The position numbers and the translations under genes were made by a program. This document shows positions 34,608-43,726 of a DNA stretch of 44,186 bases, one piece after another. A model generated the notes under the pieces. It had not been told where the DNA came from and made no database searches. It worked only from the letters and a program-made list of their open reading frames with translations. Position 1 is the stretch's first letter, and each line of letters begins with the position of its first letter. This DNA is from Rodentolepis nana (Eukaryota > Platyhelminthes > Cestoda > Cyclophyllidea > Hymenolepididae): positions 1 to 44,186 of the forward strand of contig UZAE01012374.1 in the NCBI GenBank assembly GCA_900617975.1. Direction: 5' to 3'.

Positions 34608-37600
34608 GAATTTCAATGAACATAATTTTGACTGTAGAAAAAATTATAAAGACGGAAATATAATTATTTAGTTAGGAATGACTAGTTATCTACTGACTGA
34701 ATAGTTAATAAAATTGGACAGAAAGAATAATCACTGAAAATGAAAAGAATCCCATTGAAGTTAAGAAATCACAAGGTTCATAAATTTTTCCTTCCTTATT
34801 TCAAATAGAAAGCGTTTTGACAAACATATAGCATTTTATTGTCAGACATTTGCATTCAATAGCAATATATCTATATATGTTTAACAGCAAATCAGATATA
34901 AGATTGTAATAAAGATAAATTGTAGCAGCTTGAGTGCTTAATTTCAATCAAATTTTCATTAGTACGCTACAAGTTAGCACCGAAGTGAAATGCTTTTTAA
35001 TTCTAATTAAAAATATATACATTCAAATTAAGGGTTAAGCAAAAAGAAAGTCACCCAAAACTGTAATTAAATCACAAATCCTAAGATTACGAATACATTA
35101 TTTTCAATTCCACTGAAACCGATTTCATCTTCGGGAGAATGGGCACTATTACTTATAATTACGCTAAAATTAGAAGCAAGATTATTATACACTCTCGGTT
35201 TTATCACGTCTAAAACTATCTATTTCCTTTCACTTAAATTTAGCATACCTTCATAAATCGTCGTATTCATTCACTTGAAATGCTGAAGTGAAATATACTA
35301 ATCAGGTGAGCCAATAGTCTGCTTTTTTGGCATCATGTCTATGACTCACCTCTTATAGAAAACCGCGAATAGGCACAATGGATCACTTTCAAAATGGGAC
35401 GTAATTCTCCACGTTTAATTTGTGTTGCCTTGCAGACTTATATTGATTTAAGGGATTACACTTAACGTCAGCATTTGAGATGGCTGTGGTTTAATCGACT
35501 GTCACTATTTAACGAATTAACGCGCATCTAAATGTAGGTTTGCGGAAAAGCTGTCATTTTGGCGTCACGAAAAGCTCGACTTTACTACACTTGTACATAT
35601 TGCAATAAAATTAGTGGAGCAAATATTTAACTGTTTTACGAGACACGAGTTTTTGTTTTTATTTTAACACGTTATGTGTTGCAACCACTAAAATTAGTAA
35701 TATATTAAAAACAAAATTCCCATGCGTATATTTTTATCGGTTTCCATTGACACCTTCAAGTTAGATTTAAGTTAAGATAAAAACATACTCGCAGGAATTT
35801 CCACTGAGATATTTAAGTGCGTTTCGGTGCACTGTGATTGCCTACTGCCAAGATAAGCTTTTCAGAATATTCAGAGGTTGGTTTAAGCAAAGAGTTCACT
35901 CCAGACATCGCAATAGTTGCATATTACAATTTGTTCTTTTAATCAATTCCCTTTGGAGGCGGAGATTGACAAGCGAAGTATAGCATTTTTTGTCTAAATC
36001 AGATAAACCGATAATGTGTGGACATTTTGGTTGTAAAAAAAGATGTTGGTTTATATACTGAGCACTTGAAAAAAAATGCATTTTTTTATTTATTCAACTT
36101 TTAGAGAGATTTTTTCACGTTTTCTACTTCTCTACTTTGTAGCTATAAAATTAGTTGAAATTAATGAATTTACGAACATTTTCTCCCAACGTTCACAAAG
36201 GAGCTTTGGACTAGATTTTGCCCATAGAAGTATAGTTTTAGGTCTTTTCAGAGTACAAAGTTTGAAAAAGGTTATTGCATTATTGCTGCCATTAAAATAA
36301 TTGAGCTTTAGCTTTCAATGAAACCTTTCATTCGACCACCATCTAAGTTGAAAGTTAATGAGTTGAAACGCAACTAAAACGAGTAAAAAATAGTTGAAAC
36401 GAATGTGGATAGTGGCGAATATTAAAGTGTGTGTATCTAATGTAAAATATTTCTTAATCTTCTTCATTGTAATTTGAATCAATTTTTTTCGCACTCTGAA
36501 GACAACTAACAGGGTGAAGGCTGTGGCCTGAGGATTAGCAAATAGGTTCTACACTTAAGCAGTATCTAAAGAAACACAGACCGTTTAAAGTAAGATTTTT
36601 CATTCTCTTCATCACCCTGAGTTGCTTTAATGTTAATGTATGTGATTTATCCATTAACAACATCAATGTGGCAAACTTATTTTTATCGCGCTTTTGATAA
36701 GTAAGATTGTAGATTAGGCTTTAAGTTAACCAAGAGATGGGGAATGTTGATGGGGTGATAATAATTCTCGAGACGTTTTTACAGCTAATTCTGTTGAAGC
36801 AATGACATCATTGAGGATCACTGTTGAAAAGACCGAGTCATGTCACTCACTAAATTTGCCAGATATTGTCAACTTCGGGCAAATAAATCTATTTACTGTA
36901 AGCGCAGGTGGTAATGAAATCCGTCAGAGTATAGTTCAACATTATACAAAAAGTTAGTACCTTGCACAACTTAAAGGCATTTCCTTTCAAATTTAGGAAT
37001 GCATTAAAACACTGGTTTTTCCTAAGTAGTTAGAATAACCATTGAAAGGATAAGAGCTTTATTGCGAACAAAAGGTGAAAGCTGTTAGCAGTGTCTTTGC
37101 TTTTTCATTTGCTTGGTGTGTGTTAAACTAAAGTAATGATACGCAAAATTTAAAATCTTAGTTTTATTTTCTAAATTATTATTTCTAACCGCAGCATTCA
37201 GTACAACAAATTTATTAAAGCAAATCTTAGTACATTTGGATCTTCCAGTTTCTAAAAGGTCAGACAGCTTTACTTGAGGGAAGAACTTCTTAGCATTACT
37301 GATGATATAGCAAAAAAACTTTTATGTTTCCTAATCAGGCTAGGGCAAGATTAGCTGGGTCAACTAAAAGGAAGCAATGAAGTGGGGACACTAAGCAGTT
37401 CTTGCTTCACTTGAATGTTGAGGCATTGAACTATCCATATTTTTGAGACATTATAGTTCAACTTATGTTGTTGTGATGTTAAATGATCATCATTAGTTTC
37501 TTAGATCTACTTTTGGCATTACGTCAGCTATCTTCGGGGTCTATTGTCCGAATAATTTAAATCTGTTACTAGCAGAAAGAGAGTTATATAACACGATTCA

Positions 37601-39591
37601 CTAAATAATTTCGATAGCTTTTAATATTTCCTATTTCTTTTTAGTCGTTTGTAAATAGTTTTGACTTATTAAACTGTTCAAAAATTATTTCACCAATTTA
37701 TTAAAGTGGTAAATAGTTTTGAGTAAGAAATGTATATTTAGTAAATGATAAAATGTTGTGACTCGAATAGCTGTCCATCTATAAATACCATAGAACTAAA
37801 TTAATCATTCACTTCAATTGTGGTACTAATGTCATACTTATTGCAAGATCATATCTTAATATGCACATAAAGACTTATCTTATTTGCATAAACTGTCTGA
37901 CTGTATTCGTAATTAAGTAAAGATACGCTTTTCCCTCAATCTACATACATCAATAATCCATAAAGTGGACTTTGATTAGAGTATCCAAAGTAAACACAAA
38001 GAATCGTTGGTCCAAATATAAATCTTACGGCACCTATGTAAGTCATCTTATTATTTTGCTGCTCCGGTACTTATTATACGAGTATACTCAGGGGCCTAGT
38101 GGAGATAGAACGTGACAATAGTACCAGCAGTGAGAAGGAGGCACCCTGATCAGAAACTATCCCCGGCTGGGAAGTAAGTTGAATTTTGAAATAGTGAGAT
38201 CAGAGAGAAGGAAGGTTGGGAGAGGATGTCAGCACCCTTAGTAATTTGTATCACATCAAACTCATTTAAGGAAGCAGGCAAACGTCTTTCTGAGCCTCCT
38301 CTTTTACATTACCATTCCTTCGATCATTAATAACGCTGGATTTGCATCGATAAGGATGGTTCAAGATATTTTAGACAAATTCGAGACTAATTTTCCTCTA
38401 TCTATGCTGTGTGAGAAATTAGCGATATAAAGCAGCCAGTATTGACAACATTCTTCTCATGGCAGCTTCCCTTGCCCATAGGTCAAACAATTATATTCGT
38501 AATGCGTATAGGACACAATTGTAACTAAAAACCTATTTTCAGGATTAACATTGTTGTTTAAGCTATTTAACTCTTACCTCACTCGAAATGTTGAAATACC
38601 ACACTGGGAATAGTTTGTAATGCGCTCGTTCTATTCAAAAGACTCTTCGATGAATGCTACTTAATACTCAAAGGAAACGTGAAATTAGAAGTCCTCGTGG
38701 AGGACTTTGATGTGCAATAGCAGAAATGGAAACAGGTCTATAAGAGCACTTTATGGAGAGGTTATTTATTTTCAAAACATGCTGAGCGGAGATGGAAATA
38801 TTGTATTGAGCATCAGCAATTAAGGTAAAATACATCAGTGGATTTATTACCTTCTTACATTTTAGTAGACATTTGGCATAAACGGGAAAAAATTATACAA
38901 GGGCTCCAGGCCTTATCCTCTGTACTTAAAGATATTTTTTGCAAAGCGGAGTTCTTAAGAAACTTAACCCTGGAAAAGAGTACGGATTATCAATTTCGAA
39001 GAAGCCTTTCTTTTGGTTCAAATTTGTTGCCTATTTCCTCCCGAATTCATCTCAAACCATTTATTTTTAGCAAGCAATCCGCTTGACAAAAACATATATG
39101 AAAATCATCTCCAATGGGGGTAAAAGATATTGATGTAAAAATTCATATGGTTTATTTTAAAAATTGTAATGGTTCCAGACAAGCGCTAACAAACTCTGAA
39201 GCATTATCGTTTATTATTGCTTTTGTCATTAAAATGAATTAATGCTTCTCATTTTAAAATTGAAGAACCCATAATATACAAACAAAAAGAGCAAAATTAA
39301 ATAGAATTGATGAGGCAGATTATTTGTTATTTTGCAAGCAGAATTGTCAGTTCGATACAAGAAAACAAAATATTAGTCATAATGTTGATTTATTTAAAGA
39401 TAAATTTATGAATAGTTGATTATATATTATAATAATAGTATTTATGGTATTCTCTCGAATTCTGAGGAATTTATATACCATTTCATAACTAGAACTTATC
39501 CAAAGGTGTCATTACACTGACACTGAGATTCGAAGAGTTTGAAAACCTAGAAATTCAAGATGTACTCATGTTGACAAGAATATGAGCTAAC

Positions 39592-39593
39592 TA
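39592..39593 (+). repeat. TA target-site duplication, left
   Basis: The TA dinucleotide before the mariner left end matches the TA at 40895-40896. Confidence 0.9.
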
Positions 39594-39619
39594 TTGGGTG
39601 GGCAACTAAGTCATTGCCG
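39594..39619 (+). repeat. Mariner left terminal inverted repeat
   Basis: TTGGGTGGGCAACTAAGTCA then TTGCCG. It matches the right end (reverse complement TTAGGTTGGCAACTAAGTCA, TTGTCG) with three mismatches in 26. The GGCAACTAAGT core is typical of mellifera-subfamily mariners. Confidence 0.9.
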
Positions 39620-39776
39620 TTTTTGTTGACAGATTCACTCTATACTTTCTTTTGTCTTGTTAACGTGGCCAGAGCATCTAACCTATATTTTTTTCTTACT
39701 GTATGGGCTTCTAGGTTAATTAGTAAAAAATTGTTTTTGTTTAGTTCTTTAGTTTTGTTTTTATCCCAATTTAAAA

Positions 39777-40820
39777 ATGAAAGAACAGGACGTGCACTTC
39801 CGACACATTTTATTGTATTACTTCCGAAAAGGCAAGAACGCATCGCAAGCACAAAAGAAGTTATGTGCCGTATATGGAGATGAAGCCTTAAAAGAAAGGC
39901 AATGTCGAAATTGGTTTGATAGATTTCGTTCCGGTGATTTTTCGCTTAAAAATTCACAACGATCTGGCCGCCCAGTCGAAGTGGGTGTAACCCATATCAA
40001 GGCCATTATCGATTCAAATCCTCACAGCACAACACGAGATATTGCAGAGAAGCTCAATGTGTCGCATACATGCATTGAAAAAAAATTACAAACCCTTGGT
40101 TATGTCAAGAAACTTGATTTATGGATCCCTCACCAGTTAAAGGAAATTCATTTGACGCAACGGATTAGCATCTGTGATTCGCCGCTACTGAAACGCAATG
40201 AGAATGATCCATTTCTGAAGAACCTAGTTACTGGCGACGAAAAGTGGATAGTTTATAGCAATGTTACTCGCAAGAGGTCATGGGTGAAGTAAGATCAACC
40301 AGCCCAAACAGTGTCAAAAGCAGCAGAGATTCACCAAAAAAGATTATGCTGTCAGTGTGGTGGGGGGATCACAAAGGAATTTTCTATTTTGAACTCATGC
40401 CGCAGAACCAAATGATAAATTCAAACGTGTATGTTGAACAACTCGAAAAACTGAAGGATGCAAATGAAGATAAGCGGCCGGCATTATCAAATCGGAAGGG
40501 TGTTGTTTTCCATCATGATAACGCAAGGCCCCCCCCCCCACACATCTTTGGTTACTCGGGAAAAATTATTGGAACTGGGTTGGGATGTTTTGTCACACCC
40601 ACCATATAGCCCTGACCTTGCGCCTTCGGATTACCATTTGTTTCGTTCCATGCAAAACTCTTTAAATGGTGAAATTTTTAACAACGCGGATGATGTCGGA
40701 TCACACCTAATTCAGTTTTTTAATAGCAAAGACCAGACATTTTACGAACGGGGAATTTTTACTCTGCCAGAACGTTGGAAAAAGGTCATCGACAAGAGCG
40801 GCCAATATCTAATTGAATAA
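39777..40820 (+). pseudogene. mariner transposase, inactivated
   Basis: The N-terminus (MKEQDVHFRHILLYYFRKGK, then RQCRNWFDRFRSGDFS) forms the first helix-turn-helix, followed by the SGRPVEV linker and a second HTH with LNVSHTCIEKKLQTLGYVKK, then WIPHQL (the family has WVPHEL). The catalytic D,D34D residues are visible: TGDEKW (D154), HHDNARP, and HPPYSPDLAPSDYHLF near the C-terminus. Breaks: an in-frame TAA at 40290-40292 after KRSWVK; a one-base loss in the A6 run at 40336-40341; and a C11 run at 40529-40539, just after HHDNARP, that shifts the frame back, so the last part is again in the starting frame. A probable extra GGG codon sits in VWWGDHKG. The C-terminus ends at QYLIE. The protein would bind the ends and cut and join DNA; here it is a relic. 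Confidence 0.93.
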
Positions 40821-40868
40821 AGTTATATTTTTAAACAAAAATTCTGAATTGGCCTTCTTATTTGAAAT

Positions 40869-40894
40869 CGACAATGACTTAGTTGCCAACCTAA
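40869..40894 (-). repeat. Mariner right terminal inverted repeat
   Basis: On the minus strand: TTAGGTTGGCAACTAAGTCA then TTGTCG. TA follows at 40895-40896. Confidence 0.9.
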
Positions 40895-40909
40895 TATTTC
40901 TCCAAATCA

Positions 40910-40924
40910 CCTTTGACGAGAGAT
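40910..40924 (+). repeat. TSD of short element copy 9
   Basis: CCTTTGACGAGAGAT matches CCTTTGAGGAGAGAT at 41198-41212 with one mismatch. Element base G1 is at 40925. Confidence 0.9.
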
Positions 40925-41197
40925 GGGGTGTGCGATAGACCTACCTCCACGTGGTGCGGTTGACTGGCAGTTGACTTCTCACTTCAAACTATCATCACCC
41001 CACTCTTTGTCATATTCGACTACTTCCGCAGTACTCACCTCACCATTTTTTCTACTTTTATGTCTGTCTCTTACATCATTTTTGAAATACTCTTCTGTTC
41101 CCCCCCTCTCAACTTTTTATTCATTTTGATGTTCCTTCCCTCTAATAAGCCTGAAGACAATTGAAGGGCTAATGATAACTATCAACAATAATAACAA
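40925..41197 (+). mobile_element. Short ribozyme-headed retroelement, copy 9 (ribozyme core deleted)
   Basis: It begins exactly with GGGGTGTGCGATAGAC after the TSD. After CACGTGGTGC it jumps to GGTTGACTGGCAG, so most of P1', J1.1/4, P4, J4/2 and P2' are missing and it cannot be a ribozyme. The tail is also unusual: GATAACTATCAACAATAAT, without GCCTGCCATTTG. The insertion is still bounded by a near-perfect 15-bp TSD. Either the deletion came later, or the 5' end can be set without cleavage. Confidence 0.9.
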
Positions 41198-41212
41198 CCT
41201 TTGAGGAGAGAT
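41198..41212 (+). repeat. TSD of short element copy 9
   Basis: Partner of 40910-40924. Confidence 0.9.
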
Positions 41213-41705
41213 TATTCGGAATTCAAAAACAAAGACTATGGTTATTGTTTCACTGACTTGCAATATAACGTCTGAATATCATAACTTTAGATATGAACCA
41301 TTAGGCTTTTGGAAGGACTTATTCATTTTGACTATTTTATGTATTAAAATTTTTATGGCAATAAAAATTAAACGTGCTCATGTTTACAAGGTTTCATCTT
41401 TTCAGGAACTGATTTTAGCGATTAATTTTAAACGTTTTCGTGAAGTTAACCGAAATCTGTCGGTTTTAACTAAGCAAAGTTGACTGAGAAAGCAAAGTTT
41501 ATCTTAACAGAGATCGCGTGGTTATGAGAAGAGACTGAAATTAGAATTCATATGCTCATTAATATGTCGTATACTACTTGAAGAATGGTTATTTAATAAG
41601 CATAATAAAAGAATAAATGCCAATATATTAAATTTGAATGATAAGCCAGATATCGACTTGCACCGAAAGAAAATTTGTTTTTACGAGAATAAATGATCGA
41701 CCATT
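41213..41705. other. AT-rich DNA without a recognised gene
   Basis: Contains an 81-codon ORF (41238-41483, plus) with no recognisable domain. Confidence 0.5.
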
Positions 41706-41718
41706 GAATTCAATACAT
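41706..41718 (+). repeat. TSD of short element copy 10
   Basis: GAATTCAATACAT is repeated exactly at 42015-42027. Confidence 0.93.
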
Positions 41719-42014
41719 TTATTTATTTCAAATGGCATAGTTGATAGTTATCATTAGCCATTTAGCTGACTTCGGGCTTCACAGAGGGAAGGAACATCAA
41801 AGTAACAGAAATTCGATGGGTGGGGAACAGAAGAGTGTTTACAGTTGTAAAAGAGACAGACACAGAGGCAGAGAGAAGGTAAAATGATTACTGTGGAAGT
41901 GGTAGAATATGGCATACAGTGGGGTGATGGTAGCTTGAAGTGAGAAGTCAACTGCCGGTTAATAGACTTTTTTGCCAGGGTGTACCACTTAGAGGTAAGT
42001 CTATCGCACACCCC
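41719..42014 (-). mobile_element. Short ribozyme-headed retroelement, copy 10 (P4 deleted)
   Basis: Minus-strand copy starting at G1 (42014) next to a perfect 13-bp TSD. P1 is GGGGTGT with ACACCCT, so the usual U-G pair at position 7 is U-A. P2 GATAGACTT and P2' AAGTCTATT are intact. After P1' the sequence reads GGCAAAA directly: J1.1/4 and P4 were lost, apparently by recombination between the two GGCAA repeats that flank them. The fold keeps P1, P2 and P3 but lacks P1.1 and P4. The tail is complete (GAAGTCAGCTAAATGGCTAA, TGATAACTATCAACTATGCC, ATTTGAAATAAATAAATG). Confidence 0.92.
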
Positions 42015-42027
42015 GAATTCAATACAT
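42015..42027 (+). repeat. TSD of short element copy 10
   Basis: Exact partner of 41706-41718. Confidence 0.93.
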
Positions 42028-42403
42028 AAAGCTTACTAAAATAGTATCTATCCACGTTTACTACGCATCAAAATTGATAAATCAGTTACAGAGGGGAGTA
42101 AAGAAGCTTTCAAAGAGATTTATAATTGTTTCTTCATGGCTTCTGGTCGGAACAGTTACTAAAAATTTGAAAAAAATAATGAAATTATTTGGAATACTAC
42201 TTCATATGCACTGTTATTGTGAACTAAAAATTTAGACAAATTGTGACAACAAGTCCATAATGTATAGAGGAAGTATCAACTTGAAAGTTAATGATCTGAT
42301 ATATTTAGCAGGTTCAGTTGCCTTTCTTCTCTTCTGAAGGCAGGCTGGTCACCATAAACAAGTGTACGAAAGTAGATGGGACTGATAGGTTAATGTTACT
42401 TAT
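42028..42403. other. AT-rich DNA without a recognised gene
   Basis: Nothing recognised. Confidence 0.5.
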
Positions 42404-42414
42404 ACCTTCTACTT
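42404..42414 (+). repeat. TSD of short element copy 11
   Basis: ACCTTCTACTT is repeated exactly at 42739-42749. Confidence 0.92.
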
Positions 42415-42487
42415 GGGGTGTGCGATAGACTTACCCCCACGTGGTGCACCCTGGGCAACGTATACTCATACGGCAAAAAAGTCTATT
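42415..42487 (+). ncRNA. HDV-like self-cleaving ribozyme (intact)
   Basis: P1 GGGGTGT/GCACCCT, J1/2 GC, P2 GATAGACTT/AAGTCTATT, P3 ACC/GGT, L3 CCCACGT, J1.1/4 GGGCAAC, P4 GTAT-ACTC-ATAC, J4/2 GGCAAAA. Only the first L3 base differs from the family consensus. G1 abuts the TSD. Confidence 0.9.
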
Positions 42488-42738
42488 AACTGGCAGTTGA
42501 CTTCTCACTTCAAACTACATCACCCCACTCTATGCCATATTCGACTATTTCCGCAATACTCACCTCACCTTTGTTCTGCCTTTGTATTCGTCTCTTACAT
42601 CTTTGAAACATTCCTCTCTTCCCCCTCTCGATTTTTTTCAAGTTGATGTTCCTTCCCCTCTGTGAAGCCTGAAGGCAACTAAAGGGCTAATGATAACCAT
42701 CGAGATGCCTGCCATTTGATACAAACAAACAAACAAAC
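42415..42738 (+). mobile_element. Short ribozyme-headed retroelement, copy 11 (324 bp, complete)
   Basis: A complete copy with an intact ribozyme, a pyrimidine-rich body without amplification, the shared tail (GAAGGCAACTAAAGGGCTAA, TGATAACCATCGAGATGCC, TGCCATTTGA) and an (AAAC)n end. The perfect TSD marks it as one of the younger insertions. The terminal microsatellite differs between copies ((AAAT)n, (AAT)n, (AAAC)n), as expected for tails extended during reverse transcription. Confidence 0.93.
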
Positions 42739-42749
42739 ACCTTCTACTT
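42739..42749 (+). repeat. TSD of short element copy 11
   Basis: Exact partner of 42404-42414. Confidence 0.92.
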
Positions 42750-43651
42750 AACTCCACTTTAACAATCTTAGGCAATTACTGCAGACTACCATAAATTTCA
42801 TCGGATCATTATTGAAATTTAAAATGATTTTATGTTGTTAATTTCAGTTTTAGGCTAACGTGTAAAACGTAAGATATTTGTTATTCTCCGGTTTTGAGTT
42901 AAATTTTGTATGTGCTGCCAACTTTTGAAACAGCTTGAAAACCGTAAAAACCATCAAATACTCAGCCTATTGGTTTCAAATATTTGTGAATTCTAGTGAT
43001 TTTAGTAAAAGATAAGCCTTAAAACTGCAGTCTTAAATGGAAATCAATAAATAAATAGAAATATCCATGGAAATGATAAGTGAATTGAAATGCAACATTT
43101 TCAATCTTTTTAATCGTCACTCGTGTTGAAAACCATGCACTTAATTTAAGCAATAAAGATAAAGGTAAGCAATGATAATAGAAACAGCTCTTTAATGTTA
43201 AACTTTTCGGCAACTGCAATTATCCACGGATTAAGATTTTAGGCATAAAACGAATCGTCCTTTGAGCAATCTCCGTTTCGGGGCGAAATTTCATGTCACC
43301 CTTCCATTCCAAATGGCATATTTGTTACAATCTTTTGTTTAAAACAATCAGTATTTATAATTAAAACTATAACTCGGAACTGGAGCGATGTCTGTCAATG
43401 GAAATTACCTTCGAAATAACTTCAATAAAGATTGATGTATCCTTTTTCCATTTTTATAAATTATTATTTTTGTTGTCAATCATTACGTGAGACCTGAATA
43501 AAGTATTCTTTTAAGATCAGAAATGTGGCAAATTCATCAACTGCATGGAATTTAACTACATCGCGATAATGCCTAAAGGTAAGATATAGAGATGCTAGGT
43601 TTGTTAATGCCATACGAATCTCCTACTTTAAGACTAAGTTTATCTCCATTT
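42750..43651. other. AT-rich DNA without a recognised gene
   Basis: Nothing recognised. Confidence 0.5.
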
Positions 43652-43661
43652 ATGTCCATAA

Positions 43662-43711
43662 CAGGAAGCTTATGATAACTATCATTAAACAAGAAATTTA
43701 AAATAATAATA
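43662..43711 (+). mobile_element. Tail-only retroelement insertion (50 bp)
   Basis: A 50-bp segment (CAGGAAGCTTATGATAACTA, TCATTAAACAAGAAATTT, AAAATAATAATA) flanked by the direct repeat ATGTCCATAA at 43652-43661 and 43712-43721. It corresponds to the last part of the shared tail and would be an extremely 5'-truncated product of target-primed reverse transcription. Confidence 0.7.
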
Positions 43712-43726
43712 ATGTCCATAATATTA

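Larger units (their letters stand above)
32305..39591. other. Longest stretch without a recognised gene
   Basis: AT-rich, with (TA)n microsatellites at about 33807-33827 and 33975-33988 and a strong short palindrome followed by T7 at 34580-34607. ORFs up to 113 codons show no known domain. No copies of the retroelement family occur over 7 kb. Confidence 0.55.
39594..40894 (+). mobile_element. mariner transposon, mellifera-type, 1301 bp
   Basis: A full-length cut-and-paste DNA transposon with inverted ends of about 26 bp, TA duplication and a single transposase frame in the middle (39777-40820), which is the usual length and layout for mariner. The transposase is broken (see that entry), so this copy cannot move by itself, though its ends might be mobilised by an active relative. 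It sits 30 bp upstream of short element copy 9. Confidence 0.93.

Noticed and set aside
38689..38707. Hairpin with AAGTCCTC/GAGGACTT and a GTG loop
   Set aside because: An 8-bp stem with a short loop is expected about once by chance in a window of this size, and nothing around it supports a function.
13766..42646. Recurring peptide start MGCAIDLPPRGAPWATY at 13766, 40923 and 42413
   Set aside because: It is a translation of the ribozyme head. It recurs because the RNA element recurs. The antisense peptides with MCDRLTS and WCT have the same cause.
13786..42738. Short elements as MITEs (DNA transposons)
   Set aside because: No terminal inverted repeats, TSDs vary from 10 to 16 bp, and tails are A-rich with variable microsatellites, all pointing to target-primed reverse transcription.
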